A DNA stretch of 64,000 nt from Pseudomonas abietaniphila (lineage in GTDB: Bacteria > Pseudomonadota > Gammaproteobacteria > Pseudomonadales > Pseudomonadaceae): assembly GCF_900100795.1 (NCBI RefSeq), contig NZ_FNCO01000011.1, forward strand, positions 124,001 through 188,000, read 5' to 3'. Below the pieces are notes generated by a model. The model ran no database searches. It had not been told where the DNA came from and was given only the letters and a program-made list of their open reading frames with translations. The position numbers were made by a program, and so were the translations under genes. Shown here in pieces: positions 62,657-64,000 of the stretch (positions are counted from its first letter, which is position 1; each line of letters begins with the position of its first letter).

Positions 62657-63835
62657 TCAGGAATGGCGTGTGGTTTTACTGCCGGCGACTCTGCGATCCA
62701 CCAGACGAATGCGGTCGCGGCCCGCCCGCTTGGACTCGTAGAGCGCGGCGTCGCCTTGTTCGATCAAGGCGGCAAGACTCGACGGTGGTTGGTCAAACAG
62801 GCTGGCACCAATGCTCAACGTGACCGCTTCAGGCGTCTCGAAAGTCTGCGCCGCCGTGCGGTGAAACTGTTCGCGCAGGGAGCTCGCCAATGCCTCGATT
62901 CGTTCGCTCGAGGCATCGCGCAGCAGGATCACGAATTCATCGCCGCCCAGCCGCGCGGCGAGCGCACCTTCCGGCAAGGACGATCGGATCAATTCGCTGA
63001 GCGCAACCAGCAAGCGGTCACCTGCGGTGTGCCCGAACAAATCGTTGACCGACTTAAAGTTATCAATATCGATCAGCAGCGAGGCGCCTGGCCGCTCGCC
63101 AGAGACGTCATCGAGCACACGCGGCGCACGGACTTCCAGCGCCCGACGGTTGTACAGTGCCGTCAACGGGTCGCGCGCCGCCAACCGCTCGATGCGCTTC
63201 TCGCGGCGATAGCGCTCGGACCCGGTCATGGCCAGCGCGATGAACATGATCGCCATCGCACCTTCGACCAGAGAAATCTGGATGATCTCGCCACGAAACG
63301 CCGCCAGGTCGATCAACGTGCCCGGCATCACGGCGATCACGGCTTTGGAAAAATAGAACGCACCGTGAAACAGCAGCACATAGCGTAACTGCCCTGCCCC
63401 CACGCTCAACGACGTGCCATGCGGTCGCAGCAGCAAACTGGCTTTTAACATCAACACGCTAACCAGCAGCGAATTGCTCGCCAGCATCACCTTCGACCAC
63501 CACGGCTCGTTGGGCAACAGCAACAGAGCCGCCCAGATCACGAAAATCAGGTACCAGCCACGTGACAGTCGTGACTCGGTGAAACGCGCAACACCCAGCA
63601 GGAACAACCAGTGCGCCGTCACCAGCAAGCCGTTGGCGAACCAGATACCGATCAACAAAATGCCGCTGCTGCGCAGCAACGCCAGCGTCGAACCGATCGT
63701 GATCGTGGCAAACCCCGCACTCCAGAACAGCAACGAGGCCCCACGCACATGCCGCCACTCAATCGCCAGATACAGCGCAGCCGCCGCAGCGAGGGCGATC
63801 GAAAGGGTCAACATCGTAGTGGGATCGAGCGCCAT
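62657..63835 (-). CDS. Membrane-bound diguanylate cyclase (GGDEF)
   Basis: Protein of 392 residues. The N-terminal half has about seven helices. The C-terminal GGDEF domain (about 225-385) has DPLTALYNRRALE, SLLIDIDNFKSVNDLFGHTAGD and the intact active site ARLGGDEFVILL, so it should make cyclic di-GMP. No RxxD inhibitory site is seen five residues before GGDEF. The start at 63835 was preferred to one at 63949. Signal unknown. Confidence 0.92.
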   Translation of the reverse strand: MALDPTTMLTLSIALAAAAALYLAIEWRHVRGASLLFWSAGFATITIGSTLALLRSSGILLIGIWFANGLLVTAHWLFLLGVARFTESRLSRGWYLIFVIWAALLLLPNEPWWSKVMLASNSLLVSVLMLKASLLLRPHGTSLSVGAGQLRYVLLFHGAFYFSKAVIAVMPGTLIDLAAFRGEIIQISLVEGAMAIMFIALAMTGSERYRREKRIERLAARDPLTALYNRRALEVRAPRVLDDVSGERPGASLLIDIDNFKSVNDLFGHTAGDRLLVALSELIRSSLPEGALAARLGGDEFVILLRDASSERIEALASSLREQFHRTAAQTFETPEAVTLSIGASLFDQPPSSLAALIEQGDAALYESKRAGRDRIRLVDRRVAGSKTTRHS

Positions 63836-64000
63836 AGACTGCCTACTGCATGATCGGTTCTGAGGTGCGGTGCCAATTGTAAGCGCCTGGACGGCTTTTT
63901 TCGGAGGGAAATGGCGTGGCTTGATGTCGCAATGATAGCAACAATCCACGCGCCGCCGTATTTACTCCCCGACCTTTAAACACTATATGTGACGAAGTGA

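Overview
The window is chromosomal DNA of a Pseudomonas. The evidence is the gene content (aroC, prmB, folE, nic cluster, pssA, ligD/ku), the near-textbook Pseudomonas protein sequences, high G+C, and many inverted REP-like repeats between genes (ends reading GTGGGAGCGAATTCATTCGCGA, GTAGGAGCGCGCTTGCCCGCGA and CCCACGCTCCGCGTGG). The repeat style suggests the P. syringae / P. fluorescens complex. The species is an inference and I cannot fix it from the sequence alone.

Layout. 0-11.8 kb is housekeeping and small accessory genes: part of an MFS permease, aroC, a secreted hydrolase, prmB, an isochorismatase-fold protein that lacks the usual cysteine, an Smr protein, two tiny Gly-rich lipoproteins, folE, a glutaredoxin-like protein, an LprI-like protein, a GST, and an aminotransferase divergent from a MarR regulator. 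12-20 kb holds a BenE transporter, an HBM-type chemoreceptor, an LD-carboxypeptidase, a MscS channel with a cyclic-nucleotide-binding domain, and an SDR divergent from a TetR gene. 20.7-26.6 kb carries another SDR, a curA-like reductase, a TonB receptor with a likely Fur box, and pssA.

26.6-39.7 kb is the aerobic nicotinate degradation cluster: a TetR gene (candidate nicS), nicB, nicA, nicR and nicX leftward, then nicC, nicD, nicF and nicT rightward, followed by a secreted nucleoside hydrolase. Together NicT imports nicotinate, NicAB makes 6-hydroxynicotinate, NicC makes 2,5-dihydroxypyridine, NicX opens the ring, NicD removes formate and NicF removes ammonia to give maleate. The maleate isomerase nicE and the porin nicP are not in the window.

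39.8-51.2 kb carries an aldo/keto reductase, a TetR/SDR pair with matching 20-bp operators, a CMD/AraC divergent pair, a tandem array of about 140-bp repeat units, the LigD/Ku end-joining operon, an MFS exporter and an SDR. 51.2-60.1 kb is sulfur-related and visibly decaying: a four-rhodanese protein fused to an internally deleted cystathionine beta-lyase, a GST broken by a one-base frameshift, an intact cysteine-dioxygenase-type gene, and deletion-scarred remnants of an amino-acid ABC transporter. A LysR regulator, a hydrolase, an FMN monooxygenase and a sulfonate-type binding protein follow. 60.3-64 kb holds a hemerythrin, a bile-acid-symporter-family protein and a GGDEF cyclase.

I found no tRNA, rRNA, insertion sequence, prophage, origin or CRISPR array.
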